Shown in pieces: positions 26,669 to 35,536 of a DNA stretch of 64,000 nt (positions are counted from its first letter, which is position 1; each line of letters starts with the position of its first letter). The notes beneath the pieces were generated by a model that saw only the letters and a list, made by a program, of their open reading frames with translations, was not told where the DNA came from and did no database searches. Source of the DNA: Cumulibacter sp047975195 (lineage in GTDB: Bacteria > Actinomycetota > Actinomycetes > Mycobacteriales > Antricoccaceae); contig JBKEDB010000014.1 in the NCBI GenBank assembly GCA_047975195.1, forward strand, positions 1 through 64,000. The letters are read 5' to 3'. Both the position numbers and the translations under genes were made by a program.

Positions 26669-27408
26669 TGACCGACACCCTGAGCGGACTGCTGGCCGAG
26701 CGAATAGCGGCAAACCCGGCGATACCGCTGATCACCTATTACGACCGTGACACCGGCGAGCGCACCGAATTGTCCGGGACGACGTTCGCGAACTGGGTCG
26801 CCAAGACGGCGAACCTGTTGCGCGATGACTTCGACGTCCATGACGGGTCCGTGGTAGCGCTCGCGCTGCCGATGCACTGGCAGCAGCTGGTAATCGCGTT
26901 CGCAACGTGGTCGTTGGGCGGGTGCGTGTCTGAGTCTCCGGGGGACTCGCCGGATGTGCTGGTGATGTCGCCGGATCGCATGATGGAACTGGCCGATGCT
27001 GATGCGGGCGAGTTGATGGTGAGCAGCCTCGATCCGATGGGACGTGCGCTCGAACCACGCCCCGAGCACGTTGCCGACTACACCAGCGCGGTGCGGGTGC
27101 ATGGTGATGCGTTCACCGGAGGCCCGATTGGTGCGGCAGATCCGGCGTACGTCGGCGGCAGTTTGATTCTCGACCATGCGCACGCGGCGCAGACCGCGCG
27201 CTCACTCGCACAGGCGCTCCAGTTGGCGCCCGCGGCGCGGGTGCTGGTCACCGTTGGCCCCGCTGGCGAAGCCGGCCTGTTGACGTGGGCGGCCGCTCCC
27301 CTACTCGCCGGCGCCTCCCTGGTGCTCGTGAAGACAGGCGAGGACGCTGACACCGCCGAATGGCTTGAGCGGATCCGGGCCCAGGAAGCCATCACCACTC
27401 GGCTGTAG
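26668..27408 (+). CDS. TIGR03089 family protein (truncated AMP-ligase-like)
   Basis: The product is 246 aa from the ATG at 26668, which overlaps the LCP stop (TGATG), so it is coupled to it. The N-terminal half resembles the start of acyl-CoA synthetases (LAERIAANPAIPLITYYDRDTGERTELSG, TANLLRDDFDVHDGSVVALALP). There is no complete ATP/AMP-binding motif and no C-terminal lid domain, which is typical of TIGR03089. The function is unknown. The same neighbour follows the LCP gene in mycobacteria (Rv3268), which hints at a cell-envelope role. Confidence 0.85.
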   Translation: MTDTLSGLLAERIAANPAIPLITYYDRDTGERTELSGTTFANWVAKTANLLRDDFDVHDGSVVALALPMHWQQLVIAFATWSLGGCVSESPGDSPDVLVMSPDRMMELADADAGELMVSSLDPMGRALEPRPEHVADYTSAVRVHGDAFTGGPIGAADPAYVGGSLILDHAHAAQTARSLAQALQLAPAARVLVTVGPAGEAGLLTWAAAPLLAGASLVLVKTGEDADTAEWLERIRAQEAITTRL

Positions 27409-27421
27409 CAGTCACTGGCCA

Positions 27422-27545
27422 GTGCTCGCACGTAGCGGGCTGGTGCCCGGGCGGGGGCTGTGCTCGCGCGGAGGAATGGCGCTCGGGCGGAGGGCTGGCG
27501 TCAGGTTGTGCTCGCGCGTCGGGTCGCGTCGGTTGTGTTCGCACG
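27422..27545 (+). repeat. Degenerate GTG(C/T)TCGC(A/G)CG repeats
   Basis: Four copies of an 11-bp motif begin at 27422, 27460, 27508 and 27535, at irregular spacing, within the 239-bp gap before scoA. Related GCTGGCGTC-GG stretches occur between them. There is no gene in this gap. The repeats could be decayed tandem duplications or protein-binding sites. Confidence 0.4.
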
Positions 27546-27647
27546 CGGAAAGCTGGCGTCGGGCTGGGCCGACTTCCTGTGCCGTACGCCATAATGACCG
27601 CGTGCGTCCGGTCCGGGCGCATACCGGTGTCTCGACGAGGAGTGACT

Positions 27648-28400
27648 ATGGACAAAGTCGTCCCCAGCGCAGCCGAGGCCGTGGCGGACATCGGCGATGG
27701 TGCGGCCATCGCAGTCGGCGGCTTCGGGCTCTGCGGCGTACCTCAGGATTTGATCGACGCACTGCGCGCCAAGGGATCAAGCAACCTGTCGATCACCAGC
27801 AACAACTGCGGCGTCGACGGTGACGGGCTCGGCGTACTGCTCGAGGACGGTCGGATATCCAAGGTGATCGCCTCGTACGTCGGCGAGAACAAGGCGTTCG
27901 CGAATCAGTACCTCTCCGGCCAGCTCGAACTCGAGCTCACTCCGCAAGGCACGATCGCCGAGCGGCTTCGTGCCGGCGGGGTCGGCATTCCCGGGTTCTA
28001 TACCATCACCGGGGCCGGAAGTTGGGTCGCCGAAGGCGGCATTCCCACCAAGTACGACGCGGAGGGCAACGTCATTAAATCCTCCGCACCAAAGGAGACC
28101 AAGGAATTCGACGGCGTCGAGTACGTCCTCGAGCACGCCATCGTCTCGGACTTCGCGCTGGTGCACGCGATGAAAGCCGACCGGCACGGCAACCTGGTGT
28201 TTCATGAGTCCGCGCGCAACTTCAACCCACCGGCCGCGATGTCCGGCAAGGTCACCGTCGTCGAAGCCGAACAGATCGTCGAAGTCGGCGAGTTGAACCC
28301 CGACGAGATTCACTTGCCCGGGATCTTCGTGCACCGCGTCGTCCAGTCCACCGGACGCAAGCCGATTGAGAAGCGCACCACTCGCGCGAAGGAGGCCTAA
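27648..28400 (+). CDS. scoA: 3-oxoacid (succinyl-CoA) CoA-transferase subunit A
   Basis: The product is 250 aa, starting MDKVVPSAAEA after a GAGGAG site. Family I CoA-transferase alpha features are AIAVGGFGLCGVPQDLID, NNCGVDGDGLG, ELELTPQGTIAERLRAGG, GIPGFYTITGAG and ADRHGNLVFHESARNFN. Together with subunit B, 3 bp downstream, it transfers CoA from succinyl-CoA to acetoacetate or a related 3-oxoacid, feeding ketone or fatty-acid breakdown products into acetyl-CoA. In frame upstream starts add unrelated residues. Confidence 0.94.
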   Translation: MDKVVPSAAEAVADIGDGAAIAVGGFGLCGVPQDLIDALRAKGSSNLSITSNNCGVDGDGLGVLLEDGRISKVIASYVGENKAFANQYLSGQLELELTPQGTIAERLRAGGVGIPGFYTITGAGSWVAEGGIPTKYDAEGNVIKSSAPKETKEFDGVEYVLEHAIVSDFALVHAMKADRHGNLVFHESARNFNPPAAMSGKVTVVEAEQIVEVGELNPDEIHLPGIFVHRVVQSTGRKPIEKRTTRAKEA

Positions 28401-28403
28401 GTC

Positions 28404-29036
28404 ATGGCATGGGACCGCAACCAGATGGCCGCGCGTGCAGCAGCCGAACTCACCGACGGGCAGTACGTGAATCTGGGTATCGGGATGCCCACCCTCGTGC
28501 CGAACTATATTCCTGAGGGCGTCACCGTCACCCTGCAGAGCGAGAACGGCATCCTCGGGTTGGGGCCGTACCCGTACGAGGGCGAGGAAGACCCTGACCT
28601 GATTAACGCCGGCAAGGAGACCGTCACTGTGCTGCCGGGATCGTCGTACTTCGACGCGGCGACAAGCTTCGGGATGATCCGCGGCGGCAAGATCGACGCC
28701 GCAATCCTCGGGGCGATGCAAGTGGCCGAAAACGGTGACCTCGCGAACTGGATGATCCCCGGCAAGATGGTCAAGGGCATGGGCGGCGCAATGGACCTGG
28801 TTCACGGCGCGAAGAAAGTCATCGTGCTGATGGAGCACACCGCCAAAGGCGATTTCAAGGTCGTCAAGGAATGCTCGCTGCCGTTGACCGGCAAGCGCGT
28901 CGTACAACGCGTCATCACTGACCTGTGCGTCATCGACGTCCGACCCGAAGGACTCGCGCTCGTCGAACTCGCCCCCGATGTGACCGCCGAGGACGTCCAG
29001 GCCGCGACCGAACCCACACTGATCATCGACCTCTAG
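28404..29036 (+). CDS. scoB: 3-oxoacid CoA-transferase subunit B
   Basis: The product is 210 aa. It contains the catalytic glutamate region LQSENGILGLGPYP (Glu at about 47), which carries the CoA thioester intermediate, then GSSYFDAATSFGMIRGGKID and GAMQVAENGDLANWMIPGK. It pairs with scoA as the beta subunit. The gene is closed by a 23-bp perfect hairpin that also ends the convergent acyl-CoA dehydrogenase gene. Confidence 0.94.
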   Translation: MAWDRNQMAARAAAELTDGQYVNLGIGMPTLVPNYIPEGVTVTLQSENGILGLGPYPYEGEEDPDLINAGKETVTVLPGSSYFDAATSFGMIRGGKIDAAILGAMQVAENGDLANWMIPGKMVKGMGGAMDLVHGAKKVIVLMEHTAKGDFKVVKECSLPLTGKRVVQRVITDLCVIDVRPEGLALVELAPDVTAEDVQAATEPTLIIDL

Positions 29037-29041
29037 CCGAC

Positions 29042-29095
29042 CTGCGGGGCAGTGAGTAACGCTACGCGTCGATAGCGTTACTCACTGCCCCGCAG
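29042..29095. terminator. Bidirectional terminator, perfect 23-bp stem
   Basis: The arms at 29042-29064 and 29073-29095 are perfect inverted repeats, with an 8-nt loop CGCGTCGA. The left arm begins CTGCGGGGCAGTG and ends TAACGCTA. The hairpin starts 6 bp after the scoB stop and ends 11 bp before the stop of the convergent acyl-CoA dehydrogenase gene, so it can stop transcription in both directions. No T-run flanks it. Confidence 0.85.
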
Positions 29096-29106
29096 AACGG
29101 TGTTAG

Positions 29107-30264
29107 TTAGCGGCCGAGGATGGAGCGGGCCATCACCACGCGCTGGATTTGGTTGGTGCCTTCGTAAATCTGGGTGATCTTGGCATCACGCATCATTCGC
29201 TCGACTGGGAAGTCGCGGGTGTAGCCAGCGCCGCCGAGCAGTTGTACGGCGTTCGTGGTGACCTCCATCGCGGTGTCCGAGGCCAGGCATTTCGCCGCAG
29301 AGGAGATGAAGCCGAGGTCCGGCTCGCCGCGCTCGGCGCGGGCCGCAGCGATGTAACACATCTGCCGCGCGGCCTCGATCTTCATCGCCATGTCCGCGAC
29401 CATCCACTGCACGCCCTGGAAGTCCGAAATCGCCGAGCGGAACTGTTTCCGGTCCTTGATGTACGACACGGCCACGTCGAGTGCGCCCTGCGCTACGCCG
29501 ACGGCCTGAATGCCGATCGTGGGACGGGTGTGGTCGAGGGTCTTCAGCGCCGTCTTGAAGCCGGTGCCCTCCTCCCCGATCATCCGGTCGGCGGGAATGA
29601 CGCAGTTAGTGAAGTGCAGCTCGCAGGTGGGCGAACCCTTGATACCCATCTTCTTTTCCTTGGCACCGATCTCGAACCCCTCATCGTCCTTATGGACGAC
29701 GAACGCGGTGATGCCGTTGGCACGCTTTTCCGGGTCGGTGGACGCCATCACGGTGTACCAGTCGGAGTGGCCGGAGTTGGTGATCCATGCCTTCGTGCCG
29801 TTCAGGACGTAGGTGTCGCCGTCCCGGACGGCGCGGGTCTTCATCGCGGCGGCGTCCGAGCCGGCCTCGCGCTCGGACAGTCCGTAACTGATCATCGATT
29901 CGCCGGACGCGATCAAGGGCAGCACTTTCTGCTTGAGCTCTTCGGAGCCCGACAGGAGGATCGGCATCGAGCCGAGTTTGTTGACCGCGGGGATCAGCGA
30001 GCTAGACATGCACACGCGCGCGACCTCTTCGATCACGATGCAGGCCGCGATCGAGTCGGCTCCGGCGCCGTCGTACTGCTCGGGGATGTGGACCGCGTGG
30101 AAGCCTGCCTTGGTGAGTTCATCCCGAGCTTCCTGCGGGAACCGCGAGTTCTCATCGACATCGGCGGCGTGCGGTTCGATCTTGTCCTCGCAGAGTTCAC
30201 GAACCGACTGACGGAGGTATTCGTGCTCCTCGCTCAGCTGGTAAAGATCGAAGTCAGGATTCAT
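29107..30264 (-). CDS. Acyl-CoA dehydrogenase (FadE25-like)
   Basis: The product is 385 aa from the ATG at 30264. It is a full-length FAD acyl-CoA dehydrogenase: N-terminal helical domain, MISYGLSEREAGSDAAAMKTRA and KAWITNSGHSDWYTVMA in the middle beta domain, and the C-terminal helical domain with LLGGAGYTRDFPVERMMRDAK and IYEGTNQIQ. The Glu in the last motif (about 367) is at the catalytic base position. It resembles short-chain acyl-CoA dehydrogenases and the gene order (next to purEK) matches fadE25 (Rv3274c). An upstream in-frame ATG at 30288 is less likely. Confidence 0.93.
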   Translation of the reverse strand: MNPDFDLYQLSEEHEYLRQSVRELCEDKIEPHAADVDENSRFPQEARDELTKAGFHAVHIPEQYDGAGADSIAACIVIEEVARVCMSSSLIPAVNKLGSMPILLSGSEELKQKVLPLIASGESMISYGLSEREAGSDAAAMKTRAVRDGDTYVLNGTKAWITNSGHSDWYTVMASTDPEKRANGITAFVVHKDDEGFEIGAKEKKMGIKGSPTCELHFTNCVIPADRMIGEEGTGFKTALKTLDHTRPTIGIQAVGVAQGALDVAVSYIKDRKQFRSAISDFQGVQWMVADMAMKIEAARQMCYIAAARAERGEPDLGFISSAAKCLASDTAMEVTTNAVQLLGGAGYTRDFPVERMMRDAKITQIYEGTNQIQRVVMARSILGR

Positions 30265-30337
30265 GGTCAGCCTTCCGGAGCGATGCAAATGTATTGCTGC
30301 CGAGCCTACAACCGATCACACCTCCGACGACACAGAG

Positions 30338-30835
30338 TTAACGTTGCTGTAAACGTTCGTTCTTCGCCAGCGCGACGTCGCGTAGTTCGTTCTGAAACTC
30401 ACTCATCCGAGCGGTCAACGTGGCGTCTCCTGAGGCAAGCATCCGGACCGCGAGCAGACCCGCGTTGCGGGCGCCACCGATCGATACCGTCGCCACCGGG
30501 ACCCCTGCCGGCATCTGCACGATCGACAGCAACGAGTCCATACCGTCGAGGTACTTCAGCGGCACGGGTACGCCGATCACCGGCAACGTGGTCACTGAAG
30601 CGACCATGCCCGGCAGGTGCGCAGCCCCGCCAGCACCGGCGATGATCACCCGAAGCCCGCGTTCGGCGGCGCTCTGGGCGTACCCGATCATCTCGTGCGG
30701 CATCCGGTGTGCGGAGACCACCTGTGCCTCATAAGTGATGCCGAACTCCTCCAGAGCACCGGCGGCATCCTGCATAACCGGCCAGTCGGAATCGCTGCCC
30801 ATGATGATGCCGACGTCAGGGGTTTCAGTGCTCAT
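30338..30835 (-). CDS. purE: N5-carboxyaminoimidazole ribonucleotide mutase
   Basis: The product is 165 aa. Class I PurE moves the carboxylate from N5 to C4 of carboxyaminoimidazole ribonucleotide in purine synthesis. Signatures are GIIMGSDSDWPVM, VVSAHRMPHEM with the catalytic histidine, IIAGAGGAAHLPGMVAS and GVPVATVSIGGARNAGLLAVRML. Its start lies inside the 3' end of purK (11-bp overlap), so the two are coupled. Confidence 0.97.
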   Translation of the reverse strand: MSTETPDVGIIMGSDSDWPVMQDAAGALEEFGITYEAQVVSAHRMPHEMIGYAQSAAERGLRVIIAGAGGAAHLPGMVASVTTLPVIGVPVPLKYLDGMDSLLSIVQMPAGVPVATVSIGGARNAGLLAVRMLASGDATLTARMSEFQNELRDVALAKNERLQQR

Positions 30836-31997
30836 CGAGAACTCCAGTCCGAAGGTAGGTCGCGGCCGCTGCGGTGATCTCGCGAAGCCGGTCCAGGTTG
30901 TCGCCGTACGCCGTGACGTGGCCGATCTTGCGTCCCGGACGTACTTGCTTGCCGTAGAGGTGGATCTTGATCTCCGGCCATCTGGCCATCAGATGATGCA
31001 CTCGCTCGTCGATGCCCGGTCCGCCTTCGTCACCGCCAAGGACGTTCGCCATCACGGTGTACGGCGCTCGGGAGGTACTCGCGCCGAGTGGGTAGTCGAG
31101 GACGGCGCGCAGATGCTGCTCGAACTGGCTGGTGACGGCGCCGTCGATACTCCAGTGGCCGGAGTTGTGCGGGCGCATCGCGAGTTCATTGATGAGGAAC
31201 TCGCCACTAGTCGTCTCGAACAGTTCAACGGCCATCACGCCGACGACGTCAAGTTCGTGGGCTAGTGCGATAGCCGTCGCGGTAATCTGCTCTGCCGCCC
31301 AAGTGGACAGCTGGGGCGCCGGCGCGATGACCTCGACACAGATGCCGTCCTGCTGAACGGTCTCCACGACCGGCCATGCGCTGACCTGACCGAACGTCGA
31401 GCGGGCGACCATCGCGGCGACCTCGCGGCGCAACGGCACCATTTCCTCGGCGAGCATCTCGAAGCCCGCAGTCTGCGAATCTTCGACGACGTGTGCTGCC
31501 TCGGCGGCGGTGCCCACGACCCAGACGCCCTTACCGTCGTACCCGCCCGTTGCGGCCTTGATCACGACCGGCCACGTGCCCCCGGCGAACTCTTCGATCT
31601 CCGCAGCGCTCTGCACCTGTTGCCAACGGGGCTGCTGTGCGCCACCCCAGGCGGCAATCCGGCGGCGCATGACCAGCTTGTCCTGCGCGTGCAGTAAGGC
31701 CTCAGAACCTGGGAAAATCTTCACCCCGGCATCCTCGAGGCGTTTGATCAACTCGCCAGGAACGTGCTCGTGATCGAACGTGACAACGTCGCATTCGGCG
31801 GCGAACGCCGTGAGGTCGTCAGCGTTTAGGTGGCTGCCGATCTGCACGTCGTGCGCGACGAGCGCTGCCGACTCGTCAGCTCCCACGCTCATCACCCGCA
31901 CTGACTGTCCGAGTGCGATTGCCGCCTGATGGGTCATTCGGGAGAGTTGGCCTCCGCCGACCATTCCAACGACGGGGAGTCCGGTGCGCTTATCCAC
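30825..31997 (-). CDS. purK: N5-carboxyaminoimidazole ribonucleotide synthase
   Basis: The product is 390 aa, an ATP-grasp enzyme that makes N5-CAIR from AIR, ATP and bicarbonate, the substrate of the next gene purE. Signatures are the N-terminal VVGMVGGGQLSRM, then WPVVIKAATGGYDGKGVWVV, the ATP-grasp acidic region VMAVELFETTSGEFLINELAMRPHNSGHW (two parts) and FEQHLRAVLDYPLG. The start is GTG at 31997. The pair matches Rv3275c-Rv3276c in order. Confidence 0.96.
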   Translation of the reverse strand: MDKRTGLPVVGMVGGGQLSRMTHQAAIALGQSVRVMSVGADESAALVAHDVQIGSHLNADDLTAFAAECDVVTFDHEHVPGELIKRLEDAGVKIFPGSEALLHAQDKLVMRRRIAAWGGAQQPRWQQVQSAAEIEEFAGGTWPVVIKAATGGYDGKGVWVVGTAAEAAHVVEDSQTAGFEMLAEEMVPLRREVAAMVARSTFGQVSAWPVVETVQQDGICVEVIAPAPQLSTWAAEQITATAIALAHELDVVGVMAVELFETTSGEFLINELAMRPHNSGHWSIDGAVTSQFEQHLRAVLDYPLGASTSRAPYTVMANVLGGDEGGPGIDERVHHLMARWPEIKIHLYGKQVRPGRKIGHVTAYGDNLDRLREITAAAATYLRTGVLDEH

Positions 31998-32042
31998 CGC
32001 ACCACTCTAGCGAGCGCGTGCATCGGGTTCGGGCAATGCACC

Positions 32043-32948
32043 TCACCGGCGCAGGTCAGCCAACAGTTCTACGGCACGCTGCAGGCTGTTCGGCAGCCGC
32101 TCTACCCAGATCCGCGCCGCCACCTGCGCGGTTTGGTCAGATCGCGCAGTCCGGTCGGATCGCGCAGTTTGGTCGGTTCCTGCGGCCCGGTCAGTTCGCG
32201 CGCTCAGCAACGAACGCAGTCCCGCGACCCGGCTGGTCAGTTCAGGTGTACGGCGCGCCAGTACGACCGCGGCGCTCGGACCGATGCGCACGATCGATTC
32301 GCCCGCGCAGAAGGCGGTGCGCAAATCATCCGCCAACTGCGACATCTGCCAGGTGCGATCCCACGCATCGATGCGGCTCTGCACGTCCAGTGGATCGCTT
32401 CGCGTGTTCCCTGGCCGCAGCAGCGTCGCCACCACCAGCGCGTACCGGTCTCCGAGGTGTTCGCCGACAAATTCAGCCTCTGCGGTCACTTCGCGCAGCC
32501 GCTCACTCAGATAGTCCACGCCCGGTAATGCGCCGGTCCCGACCTCCCACAGATCGCGCACCGCGGCTTCACCATCGGCCCAGCCGACTGCCGCGCACTT
32601 GAGCAGGTTCACAACTTCGATCGGGCGCGGCGGAGTGCTGTAGGTGTACGCCGGGTGTGCATGCAGCGCTCGCGTTAGCCGGGCGATGGCGAGTACGTCC
32701 TCCAAGGTCTCGGCCAACGACACACCTGCGCGGGCCCGAGAGAGGCCCAAGCGCGCGCAGCGTTCGGCCACGTCCCCATCGGTCACAATGGCCTCGGCCA
32801 CGGCGTCCACCGCGGGAGTCCACCAATCATCGGGGTAGCCCCAGCCGCGTTCCTGGCTGGCCGAGCGCCACATCGATCGCAACTGCGTCGCGGTGATACC
32901 CCGGGAGCCGGGACGACCGGCCAGAGGCTTACGCAGTCCGCCACCCAT
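32043..32948 (-). CDS. Unknown protein, possible degenerate GGDEF-like domain
   Basis: The product is 301 aa. I do not recognise a firm family. The first 70 residues look like a regulatory or helical module (MWRSASQERGWGYPDDWWTPAVDAVAEAI). The middle and later part (VDYLSERLREVTAEAEFVGEHLGDRYALVVATLL, then LADDLRTAFCAGESIVRIGPSAAVVLARRTPEL) has the strand and helix order of a diguanylate cyclase, with IVRIGPSAAVVL in place of the RxGGDEF active site, so it would be inactive. A short repetitive stretch of TDRAAGTDQTARSD type near residue 255 is encoded by near-identical DNA repeats. It lies 45 bp upstream of purK on the same strand. Confidence 0.6.
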   Translation of the reverse strand: MGGGLRKPLAGRPGSRGITATQLRSMWRSASQERGWGYPDDWWTPAVDAVAEAIVTDGDVAERCARLGLSRARAGVSLAETLEDVLAIARLTRALHAHPAYTYSTPPRPIEVVNLLKCAAVGWADGEAAVRDLWEVGTGALPGVDYLSERLREVTAEAEFVGEHLGDRYALVVATLLRPGNTRSDPLDVQSRIDAWDRTWQMSQLADDLRTAFCAGESIVRIGPSAAVVLARRTPELTSRVAGLRSLLSARTDRAAGTDQTARSDRTARSDQTAQVAARIWVERLPNSLQRAVELLADLRR

Positions 32949-33138
32949 TCGTTCCCGCCACCTCCATCTGAGGACCTATGAACTCCGCGTGAACATATCG
33001 GACGTCGAATGCTCGTGTAGACGAAGTGTGTGAATCTGACCGTAAAGCGGTCGTTTCTTGAGCATCTGGGCCGTACTATTTACCGTGGCGCCAGAGTTCT
33101 GGTCCGGACGACCCCACTGTTTCTTGGAGCACGACCCG

Positions 33139-35370
33139 ATGACGACCTCACAGCGCTCGGCAGCCGACGACAAGGCCGCCGACGCCGAGTACATCACGGC
33201 TGTCCGTGGTGGCGATAGGTCAGCCTTCGCTCCGCTCTATAAACGTCACCAGGCCGCGGCGTACCACCTGGCTCGCCAATTGGTCACCTCCCCCAGCGAG
33301 GCCGAGGATCTGGTTTCCGAGTCGTTCGCGAAAGTCTTCAACACGCTGCTCAGCGGCGGCGGACCCGACTCGGCGTTCCGGGCGTATCTGCTCACCAGTG
33401 TGCGCAACACGTTTTATGACGCCGTGCGGCAAGGCAAGAATCTCTCTTACACCGATAACCTTGAGCCGCTCGTCGAAGGCGAGGAGTTCGAGGACCCTGC
33501 GGTCAAGGGTCTCGATAACGCGCTCGCGGCTAAGGCCTTCGCGACGTTGCCGGAGCGTTGGCAGACGGTGCTGTGGCACACCGAGATCGAAGGTGAGTCA
33601 CCGGCGCAGGTCGCCCCACTGCTCGGATTGACCGCGAACGGCGTCGCCGCGCTCGCCTACCGTGCCCGCGAAGGGCTCAAACAAGCCTTCCTGCAAGCGC
33701 ACGTCGCGGACGTCGCCACCGACGACTGCAAGGTGACCAATAGCCGGCTCGGCGCCTGGAGCCGGGGCGGTCTGTCCATCCGCGAACAGCGCCAGGTCGA
33801 TGCCCACCTTCAGGTGTGCGACCGTTGCGCGGCTGTCGCTGCCGAAATCAGTGATCTCGGTACCGGGTTGCGCGGCGTCGTCGCCGTGCTCGCGGTTGGC
33901 ACCCCCACCCTCACCGCCGCGTATCTCGCCGGCGGTTCTATGGCCAAGATCGGCGCCCTCGCCTGGGCAGGCGCAACCGCGCCCGCCGCTGGGCTGGCGA
34001 AGATCACCGGACTGGTCACCGGTGCGGGCGCGCTCGCACCGGGCATGACCACTGGAATTGTCGGCGCCACCACTGGCGCCGGCGCTACCGCAGTATCATC
34101 AACCGCCGCCACAACCGCAGCAGGAGTATTCGTGGAGAGCAGTTCCTCATCAGCGGCAGCCGCAGGCGCGGCCGCGCACAGCGCCCGTGGCCTATGGGGC
34201 GCCGTCGCCGGTACAGCCGCGGTCGCGGCGATCGCGACCATCGTGATCGTGAGCGCGAACTTCGGTGATGCGGAGCCGAGCGCGGATGATGTCGGTTTAG
34301 CCCCGTCGACCAGCTCTGATTCAGCGGCCCCAGCGACGGGCGACGACAACAATTCGCCGAGCACCCCGTCTACCACGAAGACCCCGTCCGTGCCGGGTAA
34401 TAGTCGCGAACCCGGCGGGTTCGACCTGCCGTCTATCCCTGCGGTGGACGACGATTTCCTCGGTGCGCTGCCCAGCATCGGCGCACTACCTGAGAAAGAG
34501 GAGGACGCCGAGGAGTCCGGCTCCTCCGACGAGCCGACTGCCCCGGCCGATGAAGCGCCCGCACCGACCGATGAAGCGCCCGCGCCGCCAGATGAGGGCA
34601 CCGCGACGGAGAATCCGGGAACAACCGAAGAACCTCCACCCGCTACTGGGGAGCCCACCGAGCCGACGACCCCACCGGAGACCGAGGACCCCCCCGAACC
34701 TACGGAACCCACCACCCCGGGTCCCGAGGAGCCCGAGGAACCCGCCGAACCTTCGGAACCCACCACCCCGGGTCCCGAGGAGCCCGAGGACCCCGAAGCA
34801 CCAGACGTGAGCCCGGTCGATGTCGACGTCGCGGTCGACATGAACGCCACCGGTGGCCACGAATACATCTCGGGCTCGGTTAGCGTCAAGAACTCGGGCG
34901 CGGATTACACCTCATTCGCCATCGGCATCGATAGTTTCGATCTGTGGATCGATCCCGACACCGAGGATCCCGACACTGAAGACGCAACTGCTGCCGAGTC
35001 GGGTGGGGCTGCGACGTGCACCGTCATCATGGACGGGGATCCGGTGGGCTCCGGGGCGTGCGGTGGCGAATCGACCTCCATCAACCTGTCCGATGCAGCA
35101 CTTGACGCTATCAACAACGAAGACCAGAACAACGGCGGCGCAAACCTGCAACTCCAAATCACCCCGGACGATCCGGACGCGTACTTCGTTGATGAGACCA
35201 AGTTCAATGTGGCGTTCACGGGCACCATCGAGGGCAACGCTGAGCCGTACTCAGCCGAGGCAGAGTTCACCGTTCACGACGAGGAACATCCTGCGACCAC
35301 ACCGATCCTGGCGAAGGCGGCGGTGGCGGATACGGTGAAGATAGCCATACCGAAGGTAGCCAGGATCTGA
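33139..35370 (+). CDS. ECF sigma factor fused to zinc-finger anti-sigma domain, membrane segment and extracytoplasmic region
   Basis: The product is 743 aa from the ATG at 33139 (MTTSQRSAADDKAAD). Residues about 30-98 are sigma region 2 (AFAPLYKRHQAAAYHLARQL, SEAEDLVSESFAKVF) and about 130-183 are region 4 (LPERWQTVLWHTEIEGESPAQVAPLLG). A zf-HC2-type site follows: C197, H223, C227, C230. Hydrophobic stretches come at about 246-262 and after the Ala/Gly/Thr-rich linker at about 360-385 (WGAVAGTAAVAAIATIVIVS). A Pro/Glu/Thr-rich spacer (about 420-555) and a beta-rich C-terminal domain of about 180 residues lie outside. One chain would thus hold sigma factor, its inhibitor and a surface sensor. 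Whether it is cleaved is unknown. Confidence 0.88.
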   Translation: MTTSQRSAADDKAADAEYITAVRGGDRSAFAPLYKRHQAAAYHLARQLVTSPSEAEDLVSESFAKVFNTLLSGGGPDSAFRAYLLTSVRNTFYDAVRQGKNLSYTDNLEPLVEGEEFEDPAVKGLDNALAAKAFATLPERWQTVLWHTEIEGESPAQVAPLLGLTANGVAALAYRAREGLKQAFLQAHVADVATDDCKVTNSRLGAWSRGGLSIREQRQVDAHLQVCDRCAAVAAEISDLGTGLRGVVAVLAVGTPTLTAAYLAGGSMAKIGALAWAGATAPAAGLAKITGLVTGAGALAPGMTTGIVGATTGAGATAVSSTAATTAAGVFVESSSSSAAAAGAAAHSARGLWGAVAGTAAVAAIATIVIVSANFGDAEPSADDVGLAPSTSSDSAAPATGDDNNSPSTPSTTKTPSVPGNSREPGGFDLPSIPAVDDDFLGALPSIGALPEKEEDAEESGSSDEPTAPADEAPAPTDEAPAPPDEGTATENPGTTEEPPPATGEPTEPTTPPETEDPPEPTEPTTPGPEEPEEPAEPSEPTTPGPEEPEDPEAPDVSPVDVDVAVDMNATGGHEYISGSVSVKNSGADYTSFAIGIDSFDLWIDPDTEDPDTEDATAAESGGAATCTVIMDGDPVGSGACGGESTSINLSDAALDAINNEDQNNGGANLQLQITPDDPDAYFVDETKFNVAFTGTIEGNAEPYSAEAEFTVHDEEHPATTPILAKAAVADTVKIAIPKVARI

Positions 35371-35506
35371 ATGGGCATTCCTACGGCACGGGTGACTCTG
35401 GCACCAACGACAGTGATACCCTCCCGACTCAATGAGTCAGCGGGTGCTGATTTAACGCGCTCATCGACGCTAGAACCTCATCAACGTAGGCCGTAAGGTC
35501 GGCACG

Positions 35507-35536
35507 TAGTCACACTCAATGTAGTAACACTCAATG
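35507..35536 (+). repeat. Two tandem 15-bp repeats
   Basis: TAGT(C/A)ACACTCAATG occurs twice back to back, at 35507-35521 and 35522-35536, with one mismatch. It directly abuts the hairpin at 35537. The role is unknown. Confidence 0.7.
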
